A stretch of 64,000 nt of DNA from Spirosoma luteum DSM 19990 (lineage in GTDB: Bacteria > Bacteroidota > Bacteroidia > Cytophagales > Spirosomataceae). The DNA lies in contig NZ_KB893311.1 of the NCBI RefSeq assembly GCF_000374065.1, forward strand, positions 1-64,000, given 5' to 3'. Numbering within the stretch: the first letter of the stretch is position 1; every line of letters starts with the position of its first letter. Of the stretch, positions 17,427 to 24,572 are shown piece after piece. The notes under the pieces were generated by a model, which saw only the letters and a program-made list of their open reading frames with translations, made no database searches and was not told the origin of the DNA. The position numbers and the translations under genes were made by a program.

Positions 17427-17926
17427 TGAAAAAAAACATTATGGAATCAGAATTATATACCCTGCAGGCTAAAAAGCCCAATGGAGAAATCCTGGAAATG
17501 AAAGATTTCAAAGGGAAAAATGTATTGATCGTAAACACCGCAACCAAATGCGGACTGGCACCGCAGTTTGAAGGGCTGGAGGCACTACATCAAAAATATA
17601 AAGACAAAGGTTTGGTAGTGCTGGGTTTCCCTTCGTCACAGTTTATGAACCAGGAGCCGGAGACAAATGAAACGGTAGAACAAGCCTGCAAAATAAACCA
17701 TGGGGTAAGCTTTCAACTTACCGAAAAAGTAGATGTAAACGGTAAGAATGAACATCCTGTTTACACCTATTTAAAAAGTAAGAAAGGCGGCTTTTGGGGA
17801 AGCAAAATCAAATGGAACTTCACCAAGTTTTTGGTTGACAAAAATGGAAATGTAGTAGAAAGATATGCGCCAAACACTAAGCCGCAAGCCATTGAAAAAG
17901 ACATTTTGAAAGTGATAAATACTTAA
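17426..17926 (+). CDS. Glutathione peroxidase family protein
   Basis: A 166-residue thioredoxin-fold peroxidase that reduces hydroperoxides, in bacteria usually at the expense of thioredoxin. The active site NTATKCGLAPQFEGLEALHQ carries Cys in place of selenocysteine, followed by VVLGFPSSQFMNQEPETN (GFP.NQF-like with Gln) and a C-terminal KWNFTKFLVDKNG containing the conserved Trp-Asn pair. No signal peptide, so cytoplasmic. A second start at 17441 (MESELY) is possible. It sits in an AT-rich run of redox genes (ohr relic, SDR, aldo/keto reductases), consistent with an oxidative or electrophile stress cluster. Confidence 0.92.
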   Translation: MKKNIMESELYTLQAKKPNGEILEMKDFKGKNVLIVNTATKCGLAPQFEGLEALHQKYKDKGLVVLGFPSSQFMNQEPETNETVEQACKINHGVSFQLTEKVDVNGKNEHPVYTYLKSKKGGFWGSKIKWNFTKFLVDKNGNVVERYAPNTKPQAIEKDILKVINT

Positions 17927-17930
17927 AATA

Positions 17931-18707
17931 ATGTCAGACAATCTTCAAGGAAAGAAAATTATTATTACAGGAGCCACTTCAGGTCTTGGTTTAGCCATGG
18001 CAAAAGCTGTGGCTGGAGCAGGTGCATCGGTTCTAATTACCGGGCGCTCGGAAGAAAAAATCCATAACGCTGTTGAACAAGTAAAAGCGCTTAATGCAGA
18101 AGTATACGGACTGATGATGGATGTGAGAAACGAAACCGAAATAGAAAACGCCGTACAGTGGGTAACAAATAAATGGGGAATGTTAGATGTGCTTGTAAAT
18201 AATGCAGGTATTGGTATGCGCACGGTGAATCCTTCGTTTTTAACAAAGCCAGAGCCGTTTTATAAAGTAACTGCCGAAGGATTTCGTAACCTCATGGACA
18301 CCAATCTCACCGGGTATTTTCTGGTTGCCAAAGCTTTTGTACCCCTGTTTTTGCAAGCCGGCAAAGGAAAAATCATCAACATATCTATGAACCACGAAAC
18401 GATGCGCCGCAAAGGATTTGTGCCTTATGGCCCATCAAGAGCAGGTGCCGAATCGTTGTCTCTGATTATGGCAGAAGATTTAAAGGGAGAAAATATTGCC
18501 GTTAATATGTTGCTCCCCGGAGGTGCTACTGAAACAGGCATGATACCAGATGAGTTTAGGGACGAAATTATTCAACATTTTCAGTTATTAAACCCCAATG
18601 TGATGGCTGCACCAATTTTATTTCTTTCGTCCGATGAAAGCAACGGAATAACAGGGCAGCGAATTGTAGCCATTGATTTTGAAGCATGGAAAAGCAAATT
18701 GACGTAA
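17931..18707 (+). CDS. Short-chain dehydrogenase/reductase
   Basis: A 258-residue NAD(P)-dependent oxidoreductase. The Rossmann motif is IIITGATSGLGLAMAKA (TGxxxGxG), with LVNNAGIG at about residues 87-94 and an active-site region KIINISMNHETMRRKGFVPY then GPSRAG. The usual S...Y...K triad is altered: the Tyr of VPYGPSRAG is present but the catalytic Lys is replaced by Arg in this alignment, so activity may differ from typical family members. It begins 5 bp after the peroxidase gene, in the same AT-rich operon. The substrate is unknown. Confidence 0.85.
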   Translation: MSDNLQGKKIIITGATSGLGLAMAKAVAGAGASVLITGRSEEKIHNAVEQVKALNAEVYGLMMDVRNETEIENAVQWVTNKWGMLDVLVNNAGIGMRTVNPSFLTKPEPFYKVTAEGFRNLMDTNLTGYFLVAKAFVPLFLQAGKGKIINISMNHETMRRKGFVPYGPSRAGAESLSLIMAEDLKGENIAVNMLLPGGATETGMIPDEFRDEIIQHFQLLNPNVMAAPILFLSSDESNGITGQRIVAIDFEAWKSKLT

Positions 18708-18735
18708 GGGAAAATAAATTCATTTAAAAAGCATT

Positions 18736-19722
18736 ATGAAAAAAAGAAAATTAGGAAATCAAGGATTAGAAGTGTCTGCTATAGGACTTGGTTGTATGGG
18801 CATGTCTGAATTTTACAGCCACCGGGATGATGAAGAATCGGTTGCAACCATTCATCAAGCTCTTGAAATGGGGCTTATTTTTTTAGACACTGCCGATATG
18901 TATGGGGTAGGTAAAAATGAAGCGTTGGTAGGCAAAGCTATTAAGGGACAAAGAGACAAATTTATCATAGCCACAAAATTTGGAAATGTGCGTGATGAAA
19001 AGGGAAATTACTTAAGCATAAACGGCACTCCTGAATATGTAAAAAAAGCATGCGATGCCAGCCTTCAACGCTTAGACATAGATTGCATTGATTTGTATTA
19101 TCAGCATCGTGTGGATGCAAATACGCCCATTGAAGAAACGGTAGGCGCAATGGCAGAATTGGTTAAGGAAGGCAAGGTTCGCTACTTAGGACTTTCAGAA
19201 GCCTCACCGGCAACTATTCGCAAAGCACATTCTGTTCATCCAATTACGGCTTTACAAACAGAATATTCGTTGTGGAGCCGTGATGTGGAAGATGAAATAT
19301 TGCCTGTTTGCAGGGAATTGGGAATAGGTTTTGTTCCGTATAGTCCTTTAGGCAGAGGTTTTTTAACCGGTCAAATCAAAGTTTTTGATGATCTGGCAGA
19401 AGATGATTACCGCCGGTTTTCACCTCGTTTTCAAGGCGAAAATTTTGAAAAAAATCTTTTATTAGTAAAAAAAATAGATGAATTAGCCCAACAAAAGGGC
19501 TGTACTGCTGCTCAACTTGCCCTGGCCTGGTTGTTGGCACAAGGCAATGACATTGTTCCTATTCCAGGCACTAAACGCAGAAAGTATCTTGAAGAAAATA
19601 TTGGTTCATTAGAGGTTATGCTAACCAAAGAAGAATTAAAAGCCATTGATGAAATTGCTCCCAAAGGTGTGGCAGCAGGCCAACGATATGCTGCTCCGAA
19701 AATGTCTGCATTGAGCAAATAA
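18736..19722 (+). CDS. Aldo/keto reductase (first copy)
   Basis: A 328-residue TIM-barrel NADPH-dependent reductase. Family hallmarks are LGCMGMSEFY near the N-terminus, the catalytic Asp/Tyr in FLDTADMYGVGKNEALVG, the Lys in KFIIATKFG, the His in LYYQHRVD and the C-terminal cofactor-binding IVPIPGTKRRKYLEENI. It resembles the YhdN / AKR13-like subgroup. It is 28 bp downstream of the SDR and part of the AT-rich redox block. A second, clearly different aldo/keto reductase follows after a broken monooxygenase gene. Confidence 0.93.
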   Translation: MKKRKLGNQGLEVSAIGLGCMGMSEFYSHRDDEESVATIHQALEMGLIFLDTADMYGVGKNEALVGKAIKGQRDKFIIATKFGNVRDEKGNYLSINGTPEYVKKACDASLQRLDIDCIDLYYQHRVDANTPIEETVGAMAELVKEGKVRYLGLSEASPATIRKAHSVHPITALQTEYSLWSRDVEDEILPVCRELGIGFVPYSPLGRGFLTGQIKVFDDLAEDDYRRFSPRFQGENFEKNLLLVKKIDELAQQKGCTAAQLALAWLLAQGNDIVPIPGTKRRKYLEENIGSLEVMLTKEELKAIDEIAPKGVAAGQRYAAPKMSALSK

Positions 19723-19782
19723 ATATAAATAAAATTCTTGCCAAAAAATAAAAACTTGTGGTTAAGAATATTATTAAAAAAA

Positions 19783-19971
19783 ATGAGAACAATAAAATTA
19801 AGCATACTCGATCAATCGGTCATCAGACCGGGCGGAAATGCTAAGGAGGCAGTAAGCGAAACTATTGCCACCGCAAAGCTTGCCGAACAATTAGGGTATA
19901 GCCGTTTTTGGATTTCTGAACATCACAATTCAAGTTTCATTTCAGCCATTTTAAAGGAAACTATCTGTTAG
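19783..19971 (+). pseudogene. Truncated luciferase-like monooxygenase (LLM class), N-terminal fragment
   Basis: The ATG at 19783 opens a 62-residue frame whose first 50 residues, LSILDQSVIRPGGNAKEAV then EQLGYSRFWISEHHN, are the typical start of MsnO8-type flavin-dependent LLM oxidoreductases, normally about 330 residues. After EHHN the sequence departs from the family and stops. The remaining 280 or so residues are missing and the next gene starts 37 bp later, so an internal deletion removed most of the gene. Confidence 0.75.
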
Positions 19972-20008
19972 ATCATAACACAATTAACGTACAATTAAAC
20001 AAAAAAAC

Positions 20009-21040
20009 ATGAAATACAATCAATTAGGAAAATCAGGTTTATTAGTGTCTGAACTATGTTTTGGCACCATGAGCTTTGGCAGCAGCGGCTATTGGAGTGT
20101 TGTTGGAAGTTTAGATTACAAGGACAGCAAACGACTGGTGGACATTGCTTTGGATGCCGGCATCAATTATTTTGATTCTGCCGATGTCTATTCACATGGC
20201 CAATCGGAAGAAATCTTAGGAAAAGCCCTTAAAGACAAACGCAATGAAGCGGTAATTGCCACCAAAGTACGTGGCAGAATGAGTAAAGAAATTAATAATG
20301 TGGGGCTTTCCCGTAAGCACATTATTGAAAGTTGCGACAATAGTTTACGCCGATTGGGTACGGACTACATCGATCACTACATCGTACACAGTTTTGACCC
20401 TATTACACCGTTAGAAGAAACCCTGAGTGCTTTAACCGATTTGGTGCGTCAGGGAAAAGTCCGCTACCTCGGGGCAAGCAATTTTACCGGATGGCAGTTG
20501 ATGAAGGCATTGGCAATTTCAAAAGAAAATCATTTTGAAAAATTCGTTTCCCTGCAAGCTATCTATTCTCTTATTTCAAGAGATATAGAATATGAATTGA
20601 TACCACTTTGCCAGGATCAGGGCTTGGGACTTACGCCATGGTCGCCGCTTGGTGGTGGATTCTTAACCGGTAAGTACCGTAAAGACCACCCTATGCCAGA
20701 AGGTACCAGAAGAACTAACGAAGAACAAAATTTTATTCAGATAGACCCGGAAAAAGGGTATGCCATAGTAGATGCTTTGGAGCAAATTGCTAATAAAAAT
20801 AATGCAACAATTGCACAAGCCGCTTTAAATTATTTGTTGAGAAAGCCTATCGTTTCCTCAGTTTTAATAGGAGCCACCAAACCACATCAGATTGAAGACA
20901 ACATTAAAGCTACTACCTGGGAAATGACAACCGAAGAAGTAGCCCATTTGGATGAATTGACCAAACTTACCCCCATCTATCCGCACTGGATGCTCCAATT
21001 CACTGCAGCAGACAGAACCAACGGGGATTTCTTTTTTTAA
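20009..21040 (+). CDS. Aldo/keto reductase (second copy)
   Basis: A 343-residue aldo/keto reductase with all catalytic elements: GTMSFG, the Asp and Tyr of YFDSADVYSHGQSEEILG, Lys of AVIATKVRGRM and His of HYIVHSFDP, then LTPWSPLGGGFLTGKYR and SSVLIGATKPHQIEDNIKA. It belongs to the potassium-channel-beta-like / YajO-like group and is not a recent duplicate of the first copy. It is the last complete gene of the AT-rich redox block, 30 bp upstream of a truncated hydrolase start at 21071. Confidence 0.93.
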   Translation: MKYNQLGKSGLLVSELCFGTMSFGSSGYWSVVGSLDYKDSKRLVDIALDAGINYFDSADVYSHGQSEEILGKALKDKRNEAVIATKVRGRMSKEINNVGLSRKHIIESCDNSLRRLGTDYIDHYIVHSFDPITPLEETLSALTDLVRQGKVRYLGASNFTGWQLMKALAISKENHFEKFVSLQAIYSLISRDIEYELIPLCQDQGLGLTPWSPLGGGFLTGKYRKDHPMPEGTRRTNEEQNFIQIDPEKGYAIVDALEQIANKNNATIAQAALNYLLRKPIVSSVLIGATKPHQIEDNIKATTWEMTTEEVAHLDELTKLTPIYPHWMLQFTAADRTNGDFFF

Positions 21041-21070
21041 ACAACTCAAACAACCACTAAATAATAAGAA

Positions 21071-21229
21071 ATGAAAAAAATAGTAATCTTTTGTGCCGTA
21101 ATACTCTTTACAAGTATTCAAGTTTCTGCAAAAGTAGTTTCAAGAGCTGTTGAATACAAAGACGGTGACACCTTTTTACATGGCGACGATTGGACGGGGA
21201 CTGGCGGTTGTCGATTTGCCTTTTTTTAA
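21071..21229 (+). pseudogene. Truncated dienelactone-hydrolase-like gene, N-terminal fragment
   Basis: ATG at 21071 starts a signal peptide (MKKIVIFCAVILFTSIQVSA) and the opening strand VSRAVEYKDGDTFL, the usual N-terminus of exported dienelactone-hydrolase-family proteins. Alignment then stops: from about 21178 the DNA is GC-richer and in another frame encodes the C-terminus of an NADH dehydrogenase. The chimera stops at 21229. It marks the right junction of the AT-rich block. Confidence 0.6.
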
Positions 21230-21446
21230 ATTTCACGGATTTTTCGCGTGGTTAACCTGGTTGTTCGTTCACTTAATGTCGATTGTAGGCGTTAAAAATC
21301 GGCTGTCTATTTTTATAAACTGGATGTTCAACTACCTGACTTACAATAATTCGCTTCGGCTGATTATACGCCAGAAGGTACCACAGAGCAATTTTGCGGC
21401 TATGCAGGAGAAACTTCCCGACCAGTTGGAAGTGACTAAAACATAG
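21180..21446 (+). pseudogene. ndh: C-terminal remnant of type II NADH dehydrogenase
   Basis: From 21180 the frame reads MATIGRGLAVVDLPFFKFHG then a membrane-associating stretch FFAWLTWLFVHLMSIVGVKN and FINWMFNYLTYNNSLRLIIR, which is the C-terminal quarter of type II NADH:quinone oxidoreductases in Bacteroidota (the MATIGR...AV.D motif near the FAD site and the membrane anchor). The FAD and NADH domains are absent; their place is taken by the AT-rich block. Composition is host-like, so this is probably the resident gene cut by the block. It is unlikely to be functional. Confidence 0.75.
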
Positions 21447-21533
21447 TCAACCCTATTTACTATATGGTGGACCCAGATTCTGCTTTTCGTCGTAATATTG
21501 CGTCAATTATCTTTGTATCAACGTATATCCTCT

Positions 21534-22181
21534 ATGGAACCGACCACCGAAAAAATTCACACAATGGCTGGTCACGGTAAGACCCGGCCAAAAAATAGCG
21601 GCACTAAAAAACTATTTGAAAATCCTATCCTGGAAGCCCTCTCCCGTACGCACATAATGGTGCCGATTTCGATGTGGGTGGTTTTGTCCGTGTTTTTGGG
21701 CTGGTATGCGTTTACATACACGGATATGAGTACGGGCACCATTGCCACGCTGTTTCTAGTGGGTCTGTTGGTGTTTTCGCTGTTTGAGTACGTCCTGCAC
21801 CGGTATCTGTACCACCTGGCACCCACAACGCCCAAGCGCGCTAAAATTCAATACACCTTCCACGGCATTCATCATGAGTATCCAAAGGATAAAACCCGGC
21901 TGGCCATGCCTCCGGCGCTGGCAATTTTGGTAGCGGGTGTATTTTTTGGTTTGTTTTTTCTCCTGATGGGCGAATCGGCTTATGCTTTTTTTCCTGGTTT
22001 CCTGGTTGGCTATTCGGGCTACTTAGCCGTGCATTTTATTGTTCACGCCTACCCTCCACCGAAAAATTTCTTCAAGACGTTGTGGATTAATCATAGCGTT
22101 CACCATTACAAAAATCCAGAGAGTAACTACGGCGTATCATCGCCATTCTGGGACTACGTATTCAAGTCGTTCCAAAAGTAA
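21534..22181 (+). CDS. Fatty-acid hydroxylase / sterol desaturase superfamily protein
   Basis: Membrane di-iron hydroxylase of 215 residues from the ATG at 21534 (MEPTTEK). Four membrane helices are interleaved with the His clusters EYVLHRYLYH, FHGIHHEYP, HFIVHAY and NHSVHHYKNP, followed by the conserved SNYGVSSPFWDYVF. The cluster pattern matches Scs7/FA2H-like enzymes that 2-hydroxylate sphingolipid acyl chains, an attractive match given the nearby inositol-phosphoceramide operon, though the two are separated by an acquired block and the substrate is unproven. Preceded by the ndh remnant, followed by relic DNA. Confidence 0.85.
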   Translation: MEPTTEKIHTMAGHGKTRPKNSGTKKLFENPILEALSRTHIMVPISMWVVLSVFLGWYAFTYTDMSTGTIATLFLVGLLVFSLFEYVLHRYLYHLAPTTPKRAKIQYTFHGIHHEYPKDKTRLAMPPALAILVAGVFFGLFFLLMGESAYAFFPGFLVGYSGYLAVHFIVHAYPPPKNFFKTLWINHSVHHYKNPESNYGVSSPFWDYVFKSFQK

Positions 22182-22228
22182 TATAGGTGGCCGGGCGAAT
22201 GCTGAAATGGCCGCCCGCCCAGCCTTTA

Positions 22229-22520
22229 CTACACCCCACTTGGGCGTTTAAGCAGCACAGTTAGGGGCGCGGGTTTGCCAAAGTCGGGTGAGCCGTCGGT
22301 CTTCCAGGTAAAGCGCTGCATACGGGGTGATCGGTTGTCACTACAACCCTGCCCTGCCTTCTCATTAGCATGGTATAGAATCCAGTTCTCATTGCCGTCC
22401 GCTGTGGTAAAAAAACTATTATGCCCTACGTCCCGTCGGTGGCACTAGGACCAAACACCGGCTGACCCGATTTTATCCACGAAGCAGGATCAGTCAGATC
22501 GTTCGGCCTTGTCGTTGGAT
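22229..22520 (-). pseudogene. Frameshifted C-terminal relic of a GH43-type glycoside hydrolase
   Basis: On the minus strand from about 22520 the sequence reads LTDPASWIKSGQPVFGPSAT, hits TAG, and continues in another frame as HNSFFTTADGNENWILYHAN then GCSDNRSPRMQRFTW and FGKPAPL, ending with the TAG at 22229. The G.HNSF...DG.E.W..YHA and RS.R.Q.F.W patterns are those of GH43 arabinosidase-like proteins. The N-terminal catalytic blades are missing and there is a frameshift between the two segments, so the gene is dead. Confidence 0.7.
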
Positions 22521-22545
22521 ATAATCGTTATTATTGATCTGTGAA

Positions 22546-22893
22546 TTAGTCCGTGATAAAAGCTATCTCCTTTTTAGTGAAGAAAGCCTTCACTAACTTA
22601 GGATTAGCTTCTACCCCCTTAACTTCTTCCAATAGCACTGCGGTCAACTCTTCCAGATTCATAAAGGCTTTGTTCTTTAAACGACCTTTCAGGTAGCTCC
22701 ACACCAATTCGACTGGGTTCAGCAGCGTCGGCTGTCCGATGGGGACTATAAGCGGGTAAACGCTCCAGGTGAATTCGACCAGGCCGCTCTCGGAGAAAGG
22801 CCTTGACGGCCTCACTACGATGGATAGGGGTAGTTTTGCCGTTTCGGTGCGATTCGTTTGCCTGAAATCACTTCGGTGAGGGATAGGCAGCAA
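22546..22893 (-). pseudogene. IS630-family transposase relic
   Basis: The minus-strand frame ends with LLNPVELVWSYLKGRLKNKA, the conserved C-terminus of IS630-type DDE transposases including the catalytic glutamate of NPVE. Upstream, the expected FLRERPGRIHLERLPAYSPH is readable in a neighbouring frame, so at least one frameshift separates the parts, and the N-terminal half is absent. It lies between the GH43 and methyltransferase relics, both of which are cut, suggesting that insertion and later decay caused the damage. Confidence 0.72.
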
Positions 22894-22952
22894 GGTGGTA
22901 ACACCTTGACAACTTCATTAGCGTGAGGGTGTAAGCGTATGCCTTTAGGTTT

Positions 22953-23300
22953 GTGCCATGGATTCAAACCGATATGAGGGAGTTAAACCTGGATCGAAAA
23001 TTTGGCGCTATCATCGCTTGGGACAGTTTCTTTCACCTCTCGGGTAACGACCAGCGGTCTATGTTTTCGGTCTTTACCGCTTATATGGTAGCGGGTGGAC
23101 GCCTGCTTTTTACGTCTGGTTTTGAGCAGGAAGAGGTTTATGACCAGACGGAGGGTCATCAGGTATATCACGCCAGTTTAAATTCCGAGGAATACCACTC
23201 CTTATTGGAACCCAACGGTTTCGAGGTAATAAGCCATCGCATCAACGATGTAACGTGCGGGAATCATCCTGTTTGGCTAGTCAGGTTGAAAGCCCAGTGA
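22953..23300 (+). pseudogene. SAM-dependent methyltransferase, N-terminally truncated
   Basis: A 115-residue frame beginning at a GTG. It contains TDMRELNLDRKFGAIIAWDS then FFHLSGNDQRSMF and VAGGRLLFTSG, corresponding to motifs II to post-III of class I methyltransferases, and ends in a normal C-terminal strand (GFEVISHRIND ... VWLVRLKA). The SAM-binding GxGxG motif and the first 80 or so residues are missing, where the IS630 relic now lies. Expression of the fragment is possible but catalysis is not expected. Confidence 0.6.
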
Positions 23301-23605
23301 AGACGATAGATAATGGGGTGCCATTCAGAGTTGAGCCACTACCGGCCGCAATCGGACGCTTATCCCTACCCTTTACGCCGTTAAGGCCAACAGCCTGAAA
23401 AACCGGGTGCAGTGCAGCCAGGCTTACCTTGGAATCCTCATCCTATCGGTTGCCTATGTAAGCCCTTGCGTTTAGGACCCAGCAAATGAACATTAACTCA
23501 GAAGCATGTTTAATGGGGTAGGTCAGCCTTTATCCATAATTCACGTTACATTAGGTACGGGTAATGGTTCGGCTTTGCAGACATTGCTTAACGAACTCTG
23601 CCTGA
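23301..23605. other. Gene-free stretch
   Basis: I see no intact gene, RNA or clear repeat. Short protein-like readings (for example around 23380-23480) are uninterpretable and likely decayed. The DUF4249 gene ends just right of this stretch on the minus strand. Confidence 0.4.
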
Positions 23606-24496
23606 TTACTCGCGTATGTTCTCCCCTACGACCCGCATAGAGCGGCTCCGTACGGCCGATGCTGTGAAGAAACCCATTGCGGCAGGACCGCCGGAGTTCG
23701 TGTTCACAACGTTCGTGGGTACGTTGGCGGGGGGCGTGGCAAACAGACCGCCATTGCTGATCTGCTGCGCAAATTGCTGCCAGAAGGCATAGGCCTCCGG
23801 CGTAATTGACCGAATCTCTACGTTGACTGAATCATTGTGTGCGTACAAACTATCGGGGTTGATTGACTGCCGGAAGGGTTGAATAAACATGAACCCATCG
23901 GTGTTGGCACTTCCTGAAAACGACGCGTCCTTCAGGGTAATAATATCGCGCGCCCTGTTCTGCAGTACGCCATTCCGAAAATACCGGATCCGGTAATAAT
24001 CAGTGGCACCGGGCAAGTCGCGGGCGTAGAACTCGGCCTGGTAGCCTTCGATGCTGGACAGGGGATTAAGCTTTTGCTTTCTGAAAATAATTGAATCGAC
24101 GGGAGGGACCCGGTTCATGGTCGAACTGGCCCGGTAGGTGTTGCCCTGGTAAGTAATGCTTAAGCCGTAGGTTTGCCCAATCCGCCCCAGGGTGTCGCCT
24201 TCCTCCGTCTGCCATACGTAATAGCCGTCATTATCTGGGTCGGTGAAGGCAAAGGTCCGGCCCGCCCCGTCCGACACGCTCACAGTGGCTCCAGTAACTG
24301 CCGGCGATGGGCTGTTATCGAAATAAGCGGCTGTTTGGGTCAGCCGGATGGATTGCAGACCGGGCTGATCGGTGATGGTAGCATCAACCGTTAACTGGGA
24401 TGGCCCCGTGTCATGTTTGGCATCAATCACGGTTTCGCAGCCAAACAGAGCAAAAGTGGAGAAGAGCCAAAGAGCGAAAAAAATGTTTAATTTCAT
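23606..24496 (-). CDS. DUF4249 lipoprotein-like exported protein
   Basis: A 296-residue protein typical of DUF4249, found in Bacteroidota next to TonB-dependent receptors. The signal peptide ends with a lipobox-like FALFGCE, so it is probably a surface or periplasmic lipoprotein. Immunoglobulin-like beta-rich domain features follow: LTVDATITDQPGLQSIRLTQ, TGATVSVSDGAGRTFAFTDP and a C-terminal segment AAMGFFTASAVRSRSMRV, which is the usual family ending. It follows a TonB receptor by 76 bp on the same strand; the pair probably acts in uptake of an unknown ligand, analogous to SusD-SusC pairs. Confidence 0.85.
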   Translation of the reverse strand: MKLNIFFALWLFSTFALFGCETVIDAKHDTGPSQLTVDATITDQPGLQSIRLTQTAAYFDNSPSPAVTGATVSVSDGAGRTFAFTDPDNDGYYVWQTEEGDTLGRIGQTYGLSITYQGNTYRASSTMNRVPPVDSIIFRKQKLNPLSSIEGYQAEFYARDLPGATDYYRIRYFRNGVLQNRARDIITLKDASFSGSANTDGFMFIQPFRQSINPDSLYAHNDSVNVEIRSITPEAYAFWQQFAQQISNGGLFATPPANVPTNVVNTNSGGPAAMGFFTASAVRSRSMRVVGENIRE

Positions 24497-24572
24497 AAGC
24501 TTGTCTGGGCTAACCTGCTGGTTGGCCTGTTACACATCTAACAGGCTTCAGTCAGGTACCGATCCAGTCGGA

